Counted from the first letter of the stretch, positions 13,292-20,907 are shown. The stretch: 21,583 nucleotides of DNA from a bacterium (GCA_004558975.1 SFZB01000013.1:1-21583); one strand, 5' to 3'. The notes: generated by a model from the sequence alone, not told the origin. Numbers and translations are program-made.

Positions 13292-14500
13292 GAACTTGCG
13301 GTAGGTCTTTTTGCCACGCCTCACCAAAAGCCCCTCGGCAACCTCTTCTGCCGTGTACGTCTTGCGGAAGTCCGCGACCTTTTCCCCGTTGACCGTCACG
13401 CCGCCCTGTTCGACCGCGCGCCGCGCCTCGGAGCGCGAGGGCACCATACCGCCCATGACAAGGAGCGAGAGGAGCGAAACCTGACCGTCCTCAAAAGCAT
13501 CGTCCCCGACGACGGTCGTCGGTGCATCGACGCCGGATCCGCCGGAGAAGAGCGCGCGCGACGCGTCGAGCGCCGCCTTTGCCTCCGCTTCGCCGTGAAC
13601 CATTTTCGTCAGCTCATAGGCGAGGATTTCTTTCGCCTCGTTGATGCGTCCGCCCTCCCATGCCGCCATCTCGTCGATCTGCTCGAGCGGCAGGAAGGTC
13701 AGCATCCGGATGCACTTCATCACGTCTGCGTCATCGACGTTGCGCCAGTACTGGAAGAAGTCGTAGGGCGAGGTCTTTTTCGGGTCGAGCCACACGGCGT
13801 TGCCCGCCGTTTTGCCCATTTTCTTGCCCTGCGAGTCGGTCAGGAGCGTAATGGTCATCGCATAGGCGTCCTTGCCGAGTTTGCGGCGGATGAGTTCCGT
13901 CCCGCCCAGCATGTTCGACCACTGGTCGTCACCGCCGAACTGCATATTGCACCCGTACTTCTGGAACATATAGTAGAAGTCGTACGACTGCATGATCATG
14001 TAGTTGAATTCAAGGAAGGAGAGCCCCTTCTCCATGCGCTGCTTGTAGCACTCGGCACGGAGCATATTGTTGACCGAGAAGCAGGCGCCCACCTCACGGA
14101 GCAGCTCCACATAGTTGAGCGAGAGGAGCCAGTCGGCGTTGTTCAGCATCATCGCCTTGCCCTCGCCGAACTCGATGAATCTCTCCATCTGACGGCGGAA
14201 GCAGTCCGCATTGTGTGCGATGTCCTCTTTCGTGAGCATCTTCCGCATATCGGTGCGTCCCGAGGGGTCGCCGATCATGGTCGTGCCGCCGCCGATCAGC
14301 GCAATCGGGCGGTTCCCCGCCATTTGCAGACGTTTCATCAGCGTCAGCGCCATGAAATGCCCGGCGGTCAGACTGTCCGCGGTGCAGTCAAAGCCGATGT
14401 AGAACGTCGCCTTGCCCTCGTTGATCATCTCACGGATATGCTCTTCGTCCGTGACCTGCGCGATCAGCCCGCGCGCTACCAGTTCTTCGTACAGTTTCAT
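13277..14500 (-). CDS. tyrS: Tyrosyl-tRNA synthetase
   Basis: A class I aminoacyl-tRNA synthetase of 407 residues that charges tRNA-Tyr. The Rossmann catalytic domain has GFDCTADSL (36-44), the adenylate loop GGGTTMIGDPSGR (70-82), MQSYDF (170-175), GGDDQWSNMLGG (189-200) and the KMSKS-equivalent KMGKT (227-231). A C-terminal S4 RNA-binding domain covers about 340-400. The HIGH motif reads TAGH (45-48), so the first His is Thr. It is the last gene of the operon that starts with the DUF1858 gene, 40 bases after the nif3-like gene. The final codons for ETKR and the stop (13277-13291) are shared with a dispersed repeat. No T-box is seen before it. Confidence 0.94.
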   Translation of the reverse strand: MKLYEELVARGLIAQVTDEEHIREMINEGKATFYIGFDCTADSLTAGHFMALTLMKRLQMAGNRPIALIGGGTTMIGDPSGRTDMRKMLTKEDIAHNADCFRRQMERFIEFGEGKAMMLNNADWLLSLNYVELLREVGACFSVNNMLRAECYKQRMEKGLSFLEFNYMIMQSYDFYYMFQKYGCNMQFGGDDQWSNMLGGTELIRRKLGKDAYAMTITLLTDSQGKKMGKTAGNAVWLDPKKTSPYDFFQYWRNVDDADVMKCIRMLTFLPLEQIDEMAAWEGGRINEAKEILAYELTKMVHGEAEAKAALDASRALFSGGSGVDAPTTVVGDDAFEDGQVSLLSLLVMGGMVPSRSEARRAVEQGGVTVNGEKVADFRKTYTAEEVAEGLLVRRGKKTYRKFETKR

Positions 14501-14540
14501 TGTTTTTTCCTCTTATCGAATCGCGCCGCAAGGCGCTTTT

Positions 14541-15302
14541 TTATGACAATACCCGAATCGGCGGCTCCGCCCTGACGATGACCTCGGCGTCCGTCGCCTC
14601 CAGCACCAGTTGTTTCATGCGGTCGAGGATCCCGACCTCGGTGTAATAATGCCCTGCCTCGACGAGCGTGAGCCCCGCCGCCGCAGCGTCCTGCATCACA
14701 TGATAGCCGAAGCGCCCGGACACATAGGCATCCGCACCGTTTGCCCGTGCAAGATCAATGAGGTCTTTCCCCTCTCCGCCCGAGACCGCCACCCAGCGGA
14801 CGGGTTGACCGGCGTCCGCGAGCGTGACCGCGGGTACGCCGAGCGCCTCTTTTACATGGCGGGCGAGCGCCTCCCCCGACATCGGATGTCGCACCGTTCC
14901 CACACGCAGGAGCCGTTCCTCCCCGAGCGTCTCCACATTGGAGAGCCCGAGTGCGGCGGCGAGCAGATCGGACACACCGTCATGCGCCGCATCGGCGCGG
15001 GTATGGAAGCATGCGACGGAGATCCCCGCCACCGCGAGTTTCAGCGCCGTGCGCGCGCCGGGATCCTCGTAAGACAGGGTCGCCAGCGGATGAAACAGCA
15101 GAGGATGATGCGAAAGGATGAGATCCGCCCCCGCCTGTATCGCGGCATCGGCGGCGGCAGGCGTCACGTCGAGCGTCACCAGTACGCGGCGCACCCGCCG
15201 CCCGGGGTCGGGGCAGACCATGAGTCCGTCGCGATCCCAGTCGAGGGAGAGCGACGGCGGGAACGCGAGGTTCAGGCGTTCATACAGATCTTTGACCGTC
15301 AT
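14541..15302 (-). CDS. Nif3-like dinuclear metal centre protein (DUF34)
   Basis: A 253-residue member of the Nif3/YqfO/YbgI family, a conserved dinuclear-metal protein sometimes described as GTP cyclohydrolase 1 type 2-like but with an unsettled function. The metal-ligand motif LSHHPLLF has His65 and His66, and the C-terminal ligands are in VEAGHYYTE. It lacks the CutA-like insert found in the longer YqfO forms. The ATG overlaps the trmK stop (ATGA), indicating coupled translation. The trmK and nif3 pairing is common in Bacillota. Confidence 0.9.
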   Translation of the reverse strand: MTVKDLYERLNLAFPPSLSLDWDRDGLMVCPDPGRRVRRVLVTLDVTPAAADAAIQAGADLILSHHPLLFHPLATLSYEDPGARTALKLAVAGISVACFHTRADAAHDGVSDLLAAALGLSNVETLGEERLLRVGTVRHPMSGEALARHVKEALGVPAVTLADAGQPVRWVAVSGGEGKDLIDLARANGADAYVSGRFGYHVMQDAAAAGLTLVEAGHYYTEVGILDRMKQLVLEATDAEVIVRAEPPIRVLS

Positions 15303-15988
15303 AAGTAAGCCTCCATTCCGGCAAGCAGTTCTTCGTCCTCCGCGGTCGTCGCAGAAACGGAGCGGAGCCCGGAAACACGGCGACGCACCGTCGCAATCTG
15401 CTCGGCAAGATAGGCGGGGAAGAGCGGGTGTTCCCGCCCCGCGCCGCGGGTATAATAGGCGCCGAGATACGCATCGAGCGGCGAGAGCGTCTCCCGCCCG
15501 CCGCGATAATGCACGCAAAGGCAGGTGTACACATGGCGCTTGACGCGCGCGAGCGTTTCGCATTCGATGACAAAACCGTTCTCTGCGAGGTACTGCCGGA
15601 GCACCTGCGCGCGGCTCATGGGCTGCAGAATCAGGCGAATGTCCGTATCCCGCACGAAGGGTGCCTCCGCGAGGATGGCGGCGATCATCTCGCCCCCCAT
15701 ACCGCAGACGGTGATGTCGGTCGGGCGGTACGCCTCGATGCCCCGGAGCCCGGGGGTCAGGACGAGGGCGAGCCTGTCCTCGCCGATCCCGACGAATGCG
15801 GCAGTTTCTCGCGCGTGCGCCAGCGGCCCCGCCGAGATGTCCGACGCGACGGCGAACGGAATCCGTCCGCCGCGGAGCAACGAAACAGGCAGGTAAGCGT
15901 GGTCCGTACCGATGTCGGCCAGTCGCGCCCCCTGCCTGACGAAGCCCGCCGCCGCACGCAGACGCGCGTCCGGTGTGACGGATTTCAT
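15299..15988 (-). CDS. trmK: tRNA (adenine(22)-N1)-methyltransferase
   Basis: A SAM-dependent methyltransferase of 229 residues that makes m1A22 in tRNA, a mainly Gram-positive modification. SAM-binding motif ADIGTDHAYLPV (24-35), the acidic ASDIS loop, the catalytic-region CGMGGE and LQPM are as in TrmK/YqfN. The C-terminal 70 residues are the family's helical, coiled-coil-like domain. It starts immediately after the DUF1858 gene stop, consistent with coupling, and overlaps the next gene by 4 bases. Confidence 0.92.
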   Translation of the reverse strand: MKSVTPDARLRAAAGFVRQGARLADIGTDHAYLPVSLLRGGRIPFAVASDISAGPLAHARETAAFVGIGEDRLALVLTPGLRGIEAYRPTDITVCGMGGEMIAAILAEAPFVRDTDIRLILQPMSRAQVLRQYLAENGFVIECETLARVKRHVYTCLCVHYRGGRETLSPLDAYLGAYYTRGAGREHPLFPAYLAEQIATVRRRVSGLRSVSATTAEDEELLAGMEAYL

Positions 15989-16189
15989 TTACCGCTTCGC
16001 GATGACTTCGTTCAGCGTGTCGATGAGTTCCGCGACGTTCGCGCCGTGTACCATGCACGCGTCCTCAATGCTCTCCCCGCGGGAATGCGGGCAGCCGAGG
16101 CAGTGCATGCCGATCGCCATGAAATAAGGGGCGGTCTCCGGATACATATCGAGCACGTCGCCGATGATCATTTCTTTCGTAATTGCCAT
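15989..16189 (-). CDS. DUF1858 redox-disulfide domain protein
   Basis: A 66-residue single-domain protein of the DUF1858 family (hybrid-cluster-protein-associated redox disulfide domain). The characteristic sequence is ITKEMIIGDVL, then a Tyr-Pro-containing helix, GMHCLGCPHS with the redox pair Cys30 and Cys33, then ACMVHG. Such proteins occur in anaerobes, often next to trmK; the exact role is unknown. The best ribosome binding site, AAAGGAG, is 27 bases upstream of this ATG, separated by a perfect 14-bp palindrome. An in-frame TTG at 16198 is an alternative start just past the palindrome. Confidence 0.87.
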   Translation of the reverse strand: MAITKEMIIGDVLDMYPETAPYFMAIGMHCLGCPHSRGESIEDACMVHGANVAELIDTLNEVIAKR

Positions 16190-16198
16190 ATCAAACAA

Positions 16199-16212
16199 GA
16201 CCCGTACGGGTC
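16199..16212. promoter_or_regulatory. Leader palindrome between ribosome binding site and start
   Basis: GACCCGTACGGGTC is a perfect palindrome lying between AAAGGAG (16217-16223, minus strand) and the start of the DUF1858 gene. As RNA it can form a 5-bp hairpin that shortens the effective spacing. Confidence 0.5.
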
Positions 16213-16237
16213 CCTCTCCTTTCCAAAGTACGTCTAA

Positions 16238-16266
16238 ATTATATCTGTATTCTGCCCCGCTGTCAA
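16238..16266 (-). promoter_or_regulatory. Consensus sigma-A promoter of the DUF1858-trmK-nif3-tyrS operon
   Basis: A perfect TTGACA (16261-16266), 17-bp spacer and perfect TATAAT (16238-16243) on the minus strand. It implies strong, probably constitutive transcription of the four genes. Confidence 0.9.
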
Positions 16267-16286
16267 GGTGTTTTACGCATGGACCC

Positions 16287-16315
16287 TTTACAATATGGGA
16301 ATTTTATGTTAAGAT
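16287..16315 (+). promoter_or_regulatory. Promoter of prfB
   Basis: TTTACA (16287-16292), 17-bp spacer, TAAGAT (16310-16315). It is back-to-back with the opposite promoter, the two -35 boxes only 20 bases apart. Confidence 0.65.
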
Positions 16316-16381
16316 AATGTGATTGAATTGATTTTTCGGTCGCGGCGCCGTGCGCCGTGCCCTGCCATGGAGGTATCCGTT

Positions 16382-17491
16382 TTGATTATCGCGCTGGAAG
16401 AAGCGAAGCGCCGTCTTTCCGCCCTCGCACCGTCGGTGAAGCAACTCCGCGAGTCGCTCCGCATCGACGCACTCACCGAAGAGGCGAAAGAACTGGAAGC
16501 AAAGACCTATGCCCCGGACTTCTGGGAGAACCAGGAGACGTCGGGCGTGACCCTGAAACAACTGAAACGTCTGAAAGACACCATTGAGGAATACGAAGCG
16601 CTCTCGACGCGTTTCGACGACGCCGTGGTGCTGACCGAGATGGCGATTGAAGAGGACGATGAGAGCTCTGTCGAGGAAGTCACGAAGGAAGTGGACTTTC
16701 TCGAGCGCGAAGCCGAACGTCTGCGGCTCGAGACGCTCCTGACGGGCGAATATGACCATAACAACGCAATTCTCTCGTTCCACCCGGGCGCGGGCGGCAC
16801 GGAGGCGCAGGACTGGGCGTCTATGCTGTACCGTATGTACTCCCGCTGGGGGGAGGCGCACGGCTATACCGTGAAACTCATCGACTGGCTGGACGGCGAA
16901 GAAGCCGGGCTCAAGTCCGCCACCCTGATGATCGAGGGGCCGTGGGCATACGGGTATCTCAAGAGCGAGAACGGCGTCCACCGCCTCGTCCGCATTTCCC
17001 CGTTCGATGCCTCCGGCAGACGGCAGACCTCGTTCGCGTCCGTGGAGGTCATGCCCGAACTCGATGACGACAACAGCGTGGAGATCCGACCCGAGGACAT
17101 CGAGGTGACGGCGCACCGTTCGTCGGGCGCCGGCGGTCAGCACATCAACAAGACCGACTCCGCGATCCGCATCGTCCACCTGCCGACGGGGATCGTCGTC
17201 GGGTGCCAGACCGAACGTTCCCAGCTCCAGAACAAGGAGACGGCGATGAAGATGCTGCGCTCCAAGCTCATGGAGATCAAGATGCGCGAGCACCTCGACA
17301 AGATCTCCGACATTCAGGGGGTCAAGACCAATATCGAATGGGGCGCGCAGATCCGCTCCTACGTATTCATGCCCTACACGCTGGCGAAAGACACGCGCAC
17401 CGGGTATGAAAACGGGAATATTCAGGCTGTTATGGACGGTGACATCGACGGCTTCATCGACGCCTATCTCACCGCCAACTCCAAGAAATAA
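16382..17491 (+). CDS. prfB: Peptide chain release factor 2
   Basis: Recognises UGA and UAA stop codons and triggers peptide release. The 369-residue product has the coiled N-terminal domain, the RF2-specific SPF anticodon-like tripeptide (206-208) and the catalytic GGQ (251-253 in GAGGQHINKT). A TTG start at 16382 is favoured because GGAGG (16369-16373) lies eight bases upstream; the in-frame ATG at 16367 overlaps that ribosome binding site. The N-terminal coding region is in one continuous frame: the CTTTGA-type programmed frameshift site that autoregulates most prfB genes is absent at the expected place (around LRESLRID, codons 22-29). It is followed at 13 bases by a small membrane protein gene. 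Confidence 0.93.
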   Translation: MIIALEEAKRRLSALAPSVKQLRESLRIDALTEEAKELEAKTYAPDFWENQETSGVTLKQLKRLKDTIEEYEALSTRFDDAVVLTEMAIEEDDESSVEEVTKEVDFLEREAERLRLETLLTGEYDHNNAILSFHPGAGGTEAQDWASMLYRMYSRWGEAHGYTVKLIDWLDGEEAGLKSATLMIEGPWAYGYLKSENGVHRLVRISPFDASGRRQTSFASVEVMPELDDDNSVEIRPEDIEVTAHRSSGAGGQHINKTDSAIRIVHLPTGIVVGCQTERSQLQNKETAMKMLRSKLMEIKMREHLDKISDIQGVKTNIEWGAQIRSYVFMPYTLAKDTRTGYENGNIQAVMDGDIDGFIDAYLTANSKK

Positions 17492-17504
17492 GAGGAGGTC
17501 GCAC

Positions 17505-17798
17505 ATGAAGGATTTTGTCAAGAAGTATCGCTTCGTTCTGATGATTGTGCTGTTTGCGCAGGCGGTCACGCTGTTTTTCCTGTTCCTGTCGCAGGTGGGC
17601 AGACGGCGCAGTCTGGCTGACGCTTTCCTTGCCCTGTCGGCGAGTGACACCATGGTGACGTTCCTTCTGTACCTCGGTTATCTCGGGGAGAAACGGGAGA
17701 AAAAGGCGCGTGCGGAGACGCGCGAGCAGATGCGAGAGGATCCGGACGGATTCGAGATCCCGCTCGATGACACGGCGAGAGCCCGTGACTTCCGATAA
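17505..17798 (+). CDS. Small membrane protein of unknown function (97 aa)
   Basis: Starts at an ATG behind a strong GAGGAGG ribosome binding site, 13 bases after the prfB stop, so very likely co-transcribed. The predicted 97 residues have one clear transmembrane segment (about residues 10-28) and a second weaker one (about 48-60). A charged cytosolic tail of about 35 residues rich in Lys, Arg and Glu follows. I do not recognise the family. The composite repeat begins two bases after its stop. Confidence 0.75.
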   Translation: MKDFVKKYRFVLMIVLFAQAVTLFFLFLSQVGRRRSLADAFLALSASDTMVTFLLYLGYLGEKREKKARAETREQMREDPDGFEIPLDDTARARDFR

Positions 17799-17799
17799 C

Positions 17800-18155
17800 G
17801 AGACAAGAGATAAGGGCGGAGCAAAACGTGTCGCCGTCAGCAAACCAAAAGTAAAAGTATTTTCGCGTCAGCGAAAATACGTCAGGCAAACAAACGGTTT
17901 CTCCGATAAATCGAAAAGTTTGCCGGAACAACTGCGCCCGAAATAGGGCTTGCGGCAACCGATTTTGTTATACAACGTAAAGGAGTATGGCAAGGTCGGT
18001 TGCCTATTCTTTAAGGAACGACTGGCGCTTTAGCCCCGAAAACGGTCTCTGCCGTACAGTGTAAAGCAATCCTCATTCAAAAAGAGAGTGCATTTCCGCT
18101 CTGCGGAAATGTGTGGGCGAACCAACGGTTTCCCCGAACAAATGATCGTGTTCGC
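17800..18155 (-). repeat. Composite palindromic repeat, locus 3 (B, A, C, second B)
   Basis: Opposite orientation to locus 2. The border segment (17800-17856) is nearly identical to the tyrS-proximal border. It is followed by hairpin GTATTTTCGC/GCGAAAATAC (17857-17866 with 17871-17880), GGCAAAC/GTTTGCC (17885-17891 with 17918-17924), module A (17954-18004) and linker C (about 18005-18089). A diverged second module B follows: CATTTCCGC/GCGGAAATG (18091-18099 with 18103-18111) and GCGAAC/GTTCGC (18117-18122 with 18150-18155). The 523-base gap between the small membrane protein and the kinase holds no gene; 18172-18260 adds simple hairpins such as CCCCG/CGGGG. Confidence 0.8.
17954..18004. repeat. 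51-bp palindromic module A, copy 3
   Basis: Arms GGCAACCGA (17954-17962) and TCGGTTGCC (17996-18004). Same total length as copies 1 and 2, with a different interior. Confidence 0.8.
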
Positions 18156-18283
18156 TGGTATGTGCGACGCACCCCGTTTTCGGGGCTTCTGCATCTCCTC
18201 ACGTTTGTCTCGGGTACAAAAGCGGCGCAATTGCCGCCGCGGCGGCGCGTCTTGCGGCGGTGTGGTATTTGTTCATATTTTTG

Positions 18284-18292
18284 TGCTATACT
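18284..18292 (+). promoter_or_regulatory. Extended -10 promoter of the kinase gene
   Basis: TGCTATACT, with TG one base before TATACT (18287-18292). No convincing -35 box at 17 bp. It lies 29 bases before the ATG. Confidence 0.55.
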
Positions 18293-18321
18293 GGTAGTAA
18301 TAAGGAAAAGGAGACCCGACC

Positions 18322-19257
18322 ATGGCAGAACGCAGTGTAAAAGAGATCAACCGGGCGGTAGAGAGCGATCTTCGGGCGACCGTCGCGGAGGCGGAGGAGG
18401 AATACCGCGCACACCTCGACGACCTTGCGGATAAGATTGTCCTGCGCGGCACGCGCGTGGTGCTGCTCGCGGGTCCCAGCAGCTCCGGTAAGACGACGAC
18501 CGCCAATATGCTGGCGGATCGGCTCCGGCAGGGCGGGCACCCGGCGACGGTCATCTCGCTCGACGATTTCTACTATTCCAAAGACGACCCGCTCTACCCC
18601 CGCACGCCGGAAGGCGGGCTCGACTACGAGACGCCGCACGCCCTGCGGCTGGATTTAATCCGTCAGACGATTCGGCGAATCCTGCGCGGAGAAGCGGCGC
18701 CGCTCCCGAAGTTCGATTTCAAGATCGGGCGGCGCTGGGATAACGCCTCCGTCGTCGACATCCCGCGCGGAGGATGCGCTATGATCGAGGGGCTCCATGC
18801 CCTGAACCCGCTTATGACGGAGGGCATCGACACGGGCGCCGTCGCACGTGTCTTTGTCAGCGTATCGACCAACATCAGCGACGGGGAGCATCGCCTGCTC
18901 TCCGGCAGGAAGATTCGCTTTATCCGCCGTCTCACGAGAGACTACCTCTACCGCGCCTCGGGCGTCGAGCGCACGCTCTCGCTCTGGCAGGGGGTGCTCG
19001 CGGGAGAAAACCGCTATCTCTATCCGTTCAAGGACACGGCAGAATTTCGTTTCGACACCTTCCACCTCTACGAGCTCGGCGTCATGCGCCCCTTTGCCGA
19101 GCGGGTGCTCGCCGAGGATCCGACCGTCCGCAACCCTTACCTCGACGTCATCCGCGAGGCGCTCACACATTTCACGATGGTGCCGCTCGCCGAGGTTCCC
19201 GAGACGTCCCTCATCCGTGAGTTTGTCCCCGGCGGCATCTACGAGAGCCTTTACTGA
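18322..19257 (+). CDS. Uridine kinase-like nucleoside kinase
   Basis: A P-loop kinase of 311 residues, most like uridine kinase/phosphoribulokinase-family proteins that phosphorylate uridine or cytidine in salvage. Walker A is GPSSSGKT (51-58). Next come ISLDDFYYSKDDPLYPRTPEGGLDYETPHAL (the family's substrate region), PKFDFKIGRR (about 129-138), the IEGLHALNP strand (Walker B-like), and RRLTRDYLYR with the catalytic arginines of the lid. It is longer than E. coli Udk (213 residues) but lacks the N-terminal TGS-like region of the roughly 550-residue clostridial forms. Ribosome binding site AAGGAGA. Nucleoside specificity is inferred. Confidence 0.85.
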   Translation: MAERSVKEINRAVESDLRATVAEAEEEYRAHLDDLADKIVLRGTRVVLLAGPSSSGKTTTANMLADRLRQGGHPATVISLDDFYYSKDDPLYPRTPEGGLDYETPHALRLDLIRQTIRRILRGEAAPLPKFDFKIGRRWDNASVVDIPRGGCAMIEGLHALNPLMTEGIDTGAVARVFVSVSTNISDGEHRLLSGRKIRFIRRLTRDYLYRASGVERTLSLWQGVLAGENRYLYPFKDTAEFRFDTFHLYELGVMRPFAERVLAEDPTVRNPYLDVIREALTHFTMVPLAEVPETSLIREFVPGGIYESLY

Positions 19258-19298
19258 ACCCCGCAAACCCACCCCCAATCCGATACCGCCCAAAACGA

Positions 19299-19330
19299 AA
19301 CGCCCCCGGTCATATCTGCCGAGGGGCGTT
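19299..19330. terminator. Bidirectional terminator between kinase and transporter genes
   Basis: Arms AACGCCCC (19299-19306) and GGGGCGTT (19323-19330). It is followed by CTTGTATT on the plus strand and TTTCGTTTTG on the minus strand. It serves two convergent genes. Confidence 0.75.
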
Positions 19331-19345
19331 CTTGTATTGATTCGT

Positions 19346-20737
19346 TTACAGCAAATGCAGTTGCAACGTGCAGACGCCGAAGAGAACCGCGAGGAACAGC
19401 GCGTTGACCCAAGTAAAGCGGAGGAGATATCGCCCGGCGCCGCCCGGATTGGCGTGCAGATAGGTACGAAGAGTGATGAGGCTCGCCATGGAGGAAATGA
19501 GCGTCCCCACCCCGCCGATATTTACTCCGAGCAGGAGCGGGCGCCAGTGGGGCGCGAACCCCGCGAGCAGGATCGCCGTCGGCACATTGGAGATTACCTG
19601 GCACGATAGCATCGAGACGAGAAGCGCGTTCCGGGAGAGGAGCGACGAAAAGAAATGCCCGACGGCGGGGATTCGCACCATGTTCCCCGAGAAAATGAAA
19701 AAGCAAACGAACGTGAGGAGTAACGGATAGTCCACATCGCGGAACGCGCGCCTGTCGGCGATAAGGAGCGTCAGCACCACCGCCGCGAGCGCCGCGTAAT
19801 ACGGGAGCAGACGAAAGACCGATAGAATCACGAGCAGGAACACGCCGAGGTACACCCCCGTGCGTACACGCGGCAGGGGCGCAGACGGACGCTCCCGTAC
19901 CCGGATTGGCTCCCGCGGGAAAAAGACAAAGCACAGAACGGTGATGATTGCCATGGCGACGAGGAACGGAGGGAGCATCGTCAGCGTAAACGCCCCGGTC
20001 GGAATGCGAAAATAGCCGTAGAGATACAGATTTTGCGGGTTACCGAACGGCGTCAGCATCCCGCCGAGGTTGGCGGCGGCATTCTGCAGAATGAACGCGA
20101 ATGCCATGTGGCGCTCTTCTCCCGTCGAGGTCAGGACATAGCAGGACAGCGGCAGGAAGGTGAGGAGCGCCATATCGTTCGCAATCAGCATGGAACCGAT
20201 GAAGGTGATATACGTCAGGGCAAGCATACAGGCGCGAAGCGAGCCCGTCAGCGCCACAATCCGCTCCGCGAGGACGGTGAAGAAACGGATGTGCCGCAGC
20301 GCCGCCACGACGGCGAGCGTCGAGAACAGGCAAGACAGCGTGGAGAAATCAATATAAGAAAGGTACGTTTGATCGGGCGGGACGAGAAAAGTCGTCACCA
20401 GCGCTGCCGCGAAAGCGACAAGTAAAACGACATTGTGCCGGGCAAAGCCCAGAGCGGCGGTGAGGACACGGTGCGCCCGCCGGGGAGGATTCCCCGCGGC
20501 AGACGGCGCAGCGGCGTCCGCAACCGCGCCCCCGACGCATGTATCACCTGTACCACCCGTCAAAGCGACCGTATCCGTTGTCTCTGTCAGTGTCTCTGAC
20601 ACTGTTTCTGACGTTTCCTCAACTGTCCTCGTCGCCGTAACCGCCCGGGCACCGCGCTTCGGGTCGGCGCCTGCAACTGCAGGCGCGGAGGGAGTCTCGG
20701 AAAGCGTATGCGTCTCGCGGGAAACCGAATCAGTCAT
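19346..20737 (-). CDS. ArsB/NhaD-superfamily (SLC13-type) membrane transporter
   Basis: A polytopic membrane protein of 463 residues in the ion-transporter superfamily that includes ArsB, NhaD and the citrate/dicarboxylate carriers. About ten hydrophobic segments run from residue 98 to the end. Family landmarks are the NDMALLTFLPL segment, the hairpin-loop TPFGNPQN (first substrate loop), QVISNVPTAILL (second loop) and a GGVGTLISSMASLI segment. The substrate (anion, Na+/H+ or dicarboxylate) cannot be assigned. The first 88 residues are a non-conserved, Thr/Ser/Glu-rich extension with short repeats (SETVSETLTETTDTV). The start is nevertheless supported by AAGGAAG eight bases upstream. It sits downstream of tRNA-Leu. 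Confidence 0.82.
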   Translation of the reverse strand: MTDSVSRETHTLSETPSAPAVAGADPKRGARAVTATRTVEETSETVSETLTETTDTVALTGGTGDTCVGGAVADAAAPSAAGNPPRRAHRVLTAALGFARHNVVLLVAFAAALVTTFLVPPDQTYLSYIDFSTLSCLFSTLAVVAALRHIRFFTVLAERIVALTGSLRACMLALTYITFIGSMLIANDMALLTFLPLSCYVLTSTGEERHMAFAFILQNAAANLGGMLTPFGNPQNLYLYGYFRIPTGAFTLTMLPPFLVAMAIITVLCFVFFPREPIRVRERPSAPLPRVRTGVYLGVFLLVILSVFRLLPYYAALAAVVLTLLIADRRAFRDVDYPLLLTFVCFFIFSGNMVRIPAVGHFFSSLLSRNALLVSMLSCQVISNVPTAILLAGFAPHWRPLLLGVNIGGVGTLISSMASLITLRTYLHANPGGAGRYLLRFTWVNALFLAVLFGVCTLQLHLL

Positions 20738-20780
20738 AGAAAAACTTCCTTAATAGGATTCCGATAGCGGAAAAGCAAGG

Positions 20781-20804
20781 ACCCGCGCCACGGAGGGCGC
20801 GGGT
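20781..20804 (-). terminator. Terminator after tRNA-Leu
   Basis: ACCCGCGCC (20781-20789) pairs with GGCGCGGGT (20796-20804), 6-base loop. On the minus strand it is followed by CCTTGCTTTT. It begins one base after the CCA end of the tRNA. Confidence 0.7.
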
Positions 20805-20805
20805 C

Positions 20806-20894
20806 TGGTACCGATGACCGGGCTCGAACCGGTACGGGAGGTAAGTCCCATCGGATTTTAAGTCCGAGGCGTCTGCCAATTCCGCCACATCGGC
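20806..20894 (-). tRNA. tRNA-Leu (anticodon UAA)
   Basis: An 89-nt class II tRNA with an encoded CCA. The acceptor stem GCCGATG pairs with CATCGGT (one G-U end pair, discriminator A). The D-arm begins TGGCGGAATTGGCAGACGC. The anticodon stem GGACT/AATCC-type loop reads CTTAAAA with anticodon TAA. There is a long variable arm, and the T-arm contains GGTTCGAGCCC. It reads UUA and probably UUG codons, which should be rare in this GC-rich genome. Confidence 0.96.
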
Positions 20895-20907
20895 TGGTAA
20901 CGGGAAA

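Noticed and set aside
14501..14540. T-box riboswitch expected upstream of tyrS
   Set aside because: Only 40 bases separate tyrS from the preceding gene and no T-box consensus or specifier hairpin is seen; the operon leader at 16190-16231 is too short as well.
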